The position numbers and the translations under genes are program-made. 5,868 nt of DNA, taken from the NCBI GenBank assembly GCA_937936695.1, contig CALHCK010000099.1:1-5868 (forward strand), given 5' to 3'. Below the pieces are notes generated by a model. That model made no database searches. It was not told the origin of the DNA and worked only from the letters and a program-made list of their open reading frames with translations. The DNA comes from an uncultured Polaribacter sp. (GTDB lineage Bacteria; Bacteroidota; Bacteroidia; Flavobacteriales; Flavobacteriaceae). Positions 4,715 to 5,868 of this stretch are shown here, in pieces (the first letter of the stretch is position 1; the number at the start of each line of letters is the position of its first letter).

Positions 4715-5680
4715 ATGAAATATTTTATTAGAGTAATCTGTTTTTTTATTTACGTAAATTTTCAAGCTCAATATAAGGTTGATTATATATTTACAAAAGA
4801 TTCAAATAGTTTTTATAAATCAAAATCCGAAAAATCTTTTACTGCTCTAAAAGTAAAAGAATCTGTTAAAACAGATACCGTAATACTTCCTGGGTCTAAA
4901 AAAATATCACCACTTTATACAAAAGCAAAACTAGAGTTAGAAAAAGCAAAAAGCAATCTAATTAAAGCTGGTTCTAAAAACATTGAAATTAAAAAGCAAA
5001 ATGCAGAAATAAAAAGCATTAAAAAAAATATTAATAGTTTTTTGGCCTCTGAAGATAATTATGACGTCAAGAAAAAGTTTTTAATGTTAGCACAAAAGAC
5101 TTCTGAAAAACATCATTTAAATTATAACATATACGCAGATAACAATATCAATAGTAAATTTAAAACTAAGTTTTTTATCTTGTCTAGAAAAAAATTAGAT
5201 TTAAAAATTTATTTAAGACGTTTATTACCTCAAATTAAAATTGAAACTAAAAAAGCAATATCATTAGAAACAATTAATAATGATATTAAAATAGCCGAAA
5301 AAAGACTTGTCAATACAAAAAAATATATTGTTACAGAAGAAAAAGTTAAGCTAAATAAAACAAGTAATTATAAATTAGGTTCTTTTACTTTTAAACCAGA
5401 AATAAAATTAATTGGTAAATACACCGATCTAGGAGAATATTATGTGGTAAAAAATTCTTCTGAATATACAGGTAATACATTAATTTCTGAGAAAGAGGCT
5501 TTAAATAAAAATTTGACTTTCAATAATTTTATGCTTAGTGAAAAATTTATTCTAGTTAGAAATAACGATAACAAGTCTTTATATCTGCTATCTCAAGATT
5601 ATGTAAAAGAAGCATCTCATATAAAATTAAATCCAATGGAAATAAATCAAAAAAAAAATCTAACTCACGCTTCTAATTAA
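4715..5680 (+). CDS. Lysine-rich secreted protein, not recognised
   Basis: A 321-aa protein. Residues 1-19 look like a Sec signal peptide (MKYFIR, hydrophobic core, then NFQAQ), with cleavage probably after Ala18 or Gln19; it lacks a lipobox. The mature part is very basic: about 56 of 321 residues are Lys. Residues 66-112 (KAKLELEKAKSNL, then KNIEIKKQNAEIKSIKKNI) look like an amphipathic coiled coil. A second helical stretch around 176-210 (KTKKAISLE, IKIAEKRL) may pair with it. Residues 220-300 are more strand-like (KLGSFTFKPEIKLIGKY, EYYVVKNSS, FILVRNNDNKSLYLLS). I see no catalytic motif, no LysM, OmpA or SH3-like signature I would trust, and no type IX secretion tail. An A10 run at 5649-5658 near the 3' end is a slippage-prone spot. 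The gene appears monocistronic, between hairpins upstream and a terminator downstream. Function unknown. Confidence 0.8.
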   Translation: MKYFIRVICFFIYVNFQAQYKVDYIFTKDSNSFYKSKSEKSFTALKVKESVKTDTVILPGSKKISPLYTKAKLELEKAKSNLIKAGSKNIEIKKQNAEIKSIKKNINSFLASEDNYDVKKKFLMLAQKTSEKHHLNYNIYADNNINSKFKTKFFILSRKKLDLKIYLRRLLPQIKIETKKAISLETINNDIKIAEKRLVNTKKYIVTEEKVKLNKTSNYKLGSFTFKPEIKLIGKYTDLGEYYVVKNSSEYTGNTLISEKEALNKNLTFNNFMLSEKFILVRNNDNKSLYLLSQDYVKEASHIKLNPMEINQKKNLTHASN

Positions 5681-5727
5681 GATAAAATTTAAATAACACC
5701 TTTACTATACATCTAGTTTTAAAGATA

Positions 5728-5763
5728 ATAAAAGCCTCTATTATTAATAATAGAGGCTTTTAT
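5728..5763. terminator. 36-bp perfect palindrome, bidirectional terminator
   Basis: The left half 5728-5745, containing AAAAGCCTCTATTATT, is the exact reverse complement of 5746-5763, with AATAATAGAGGCTTTT. The GC-containing stem GCCTCTA/TAGAGGC is flanked by A's on the left and TTTT on the right on either strand. It can therefore work as an intrinsic terminator in both directions. It lies 47 nt after the stop at 5680 and before the next promoter. Confidence 0.88.
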
Positions 5764-5787
5764 AGTATACAATCTATTTAATATCAA

Positions 5788-5795
5788 TACTTTTG
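5788..5795 (+). promoter_or_regulatory. Perfect Bacteroidota -7 element before the last gene
   Basis: TACTTTTG matches TAnnTTTG exactly and lies 23 nt before the ATG at 5819, which would give a leader of roughly 15-20 nt. I see no clear TTG at the expected -33 distance; that area overlaps the right end of the palindromic terminator and GTATAC (5765-5770). Confidence 0.5.
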
Positions 5796-5818
5796 TAAAA
5801 AATCTGAAATCATCCACG

Positions 5819-5868
5819 ATGAAACGTATAAAAGAGTACAAAAAGTTATTTAATATAGAAGGCGCTAT
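5819..5868 (+). CDS. N-terminus of a probable KTSC-domain / J-like protein (partial)
   Basis: ATG 5819 opens a frame that stays open to the window end: 16 complete codons, MKRIKEYKKLFNIEGA. It sits just after a perfect -7 element and a terminator, as expected for a new transcription unit. From memory, flavobacterial proteins annotated as KTSC-domain-containing begin very similarly (M-K-R-I-x-E-Y-K-K-L-F-x-V-E). They continue into a J-domain-like helix pair and a C-terminal KTSC domain. Neither domain is visible here, so the family assignment rests on 16 residues. Confidence 0.5.
   Translation, partial: MKRIKEYKKLFNIEGA

Noticed and set aside
4861..4876. Inverted repeat ATCTGTT-AA-AACAGAT
   Set aside because: It is inside the 4715 coding sequence near its start, and nothing nearby suggests a regulatory use; probably coincidence in AT-rich codons.

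Overview
This window looks like chromosomal DNA of a marine-type Flavobacteriaceae (Bacteroidota). The DNA is very AT-rich. Start codons follow A-rich stretches rather than Shine-Dalgarno sites. Upstream regions carry Bacteroidota-style promoters (TTG near -33, TAnnTTTG near -7). Several products have lipoprotein signals or secretion signals. All recognisable genes are on the + strand.

Layout. Positions 1-69 are the C-terminal tail of an upstream gene, closed by a strong intrinsic terminator (89-132). Next is a likely two-gene unit, 209-1090 and 1121-1630, separated by 30 nt. The first encodes a secreted or lipidated protein of a flavobacterial family that, as I recall, databases often misname 'septum formation inhibitor Maf'. 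The second encodes a small lipoprotein that looks like one carbohydrate-binding-type beta-sandwich module. A 653-nt gene-free stretch follows (1631-2283). It holds a 14-bp-stem hairpin, a good promoter candidate, a possible 31-codon leader ORF, several small hairpins, and two copies of a TGTATTWATACA-like inverted repeat 22 bp apart.

Positions 2284-3549 encode a full-length Amt/MEP/Rh ammonium channel with the twin histidines and other pore residues intact. It has a diverged C-terminal tail and no adjacent glnK (PII) gene. A 284-aa lipoprotein gene of unknown function starts 35 nt downstream and is probably co-transcribed. The 275-nt gap after it (4440-4714) is unusually rich in inverted repeats, including a 17-bp perfect stem. 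Positions 4715-5680 encode a lysine-rich secreted protein I do not recognise, terminated by a 36-bp perfect palindrome (5728-5763). A new gene begins at 5819 behind a perfect -7 element. Its first 16 residues resemble the start of flavobacterial KTSC-domain proteins.

The window is mostly ordinary accessory and housekeeping sequence. I see no convincing new multi-gene system. The most interesting signals are noncoding: a near-identical palindromic motif upstream of both the first lipoprotein gene and amtB, the long structured amtB leader, and the hairpin cluster at 4452-4678.
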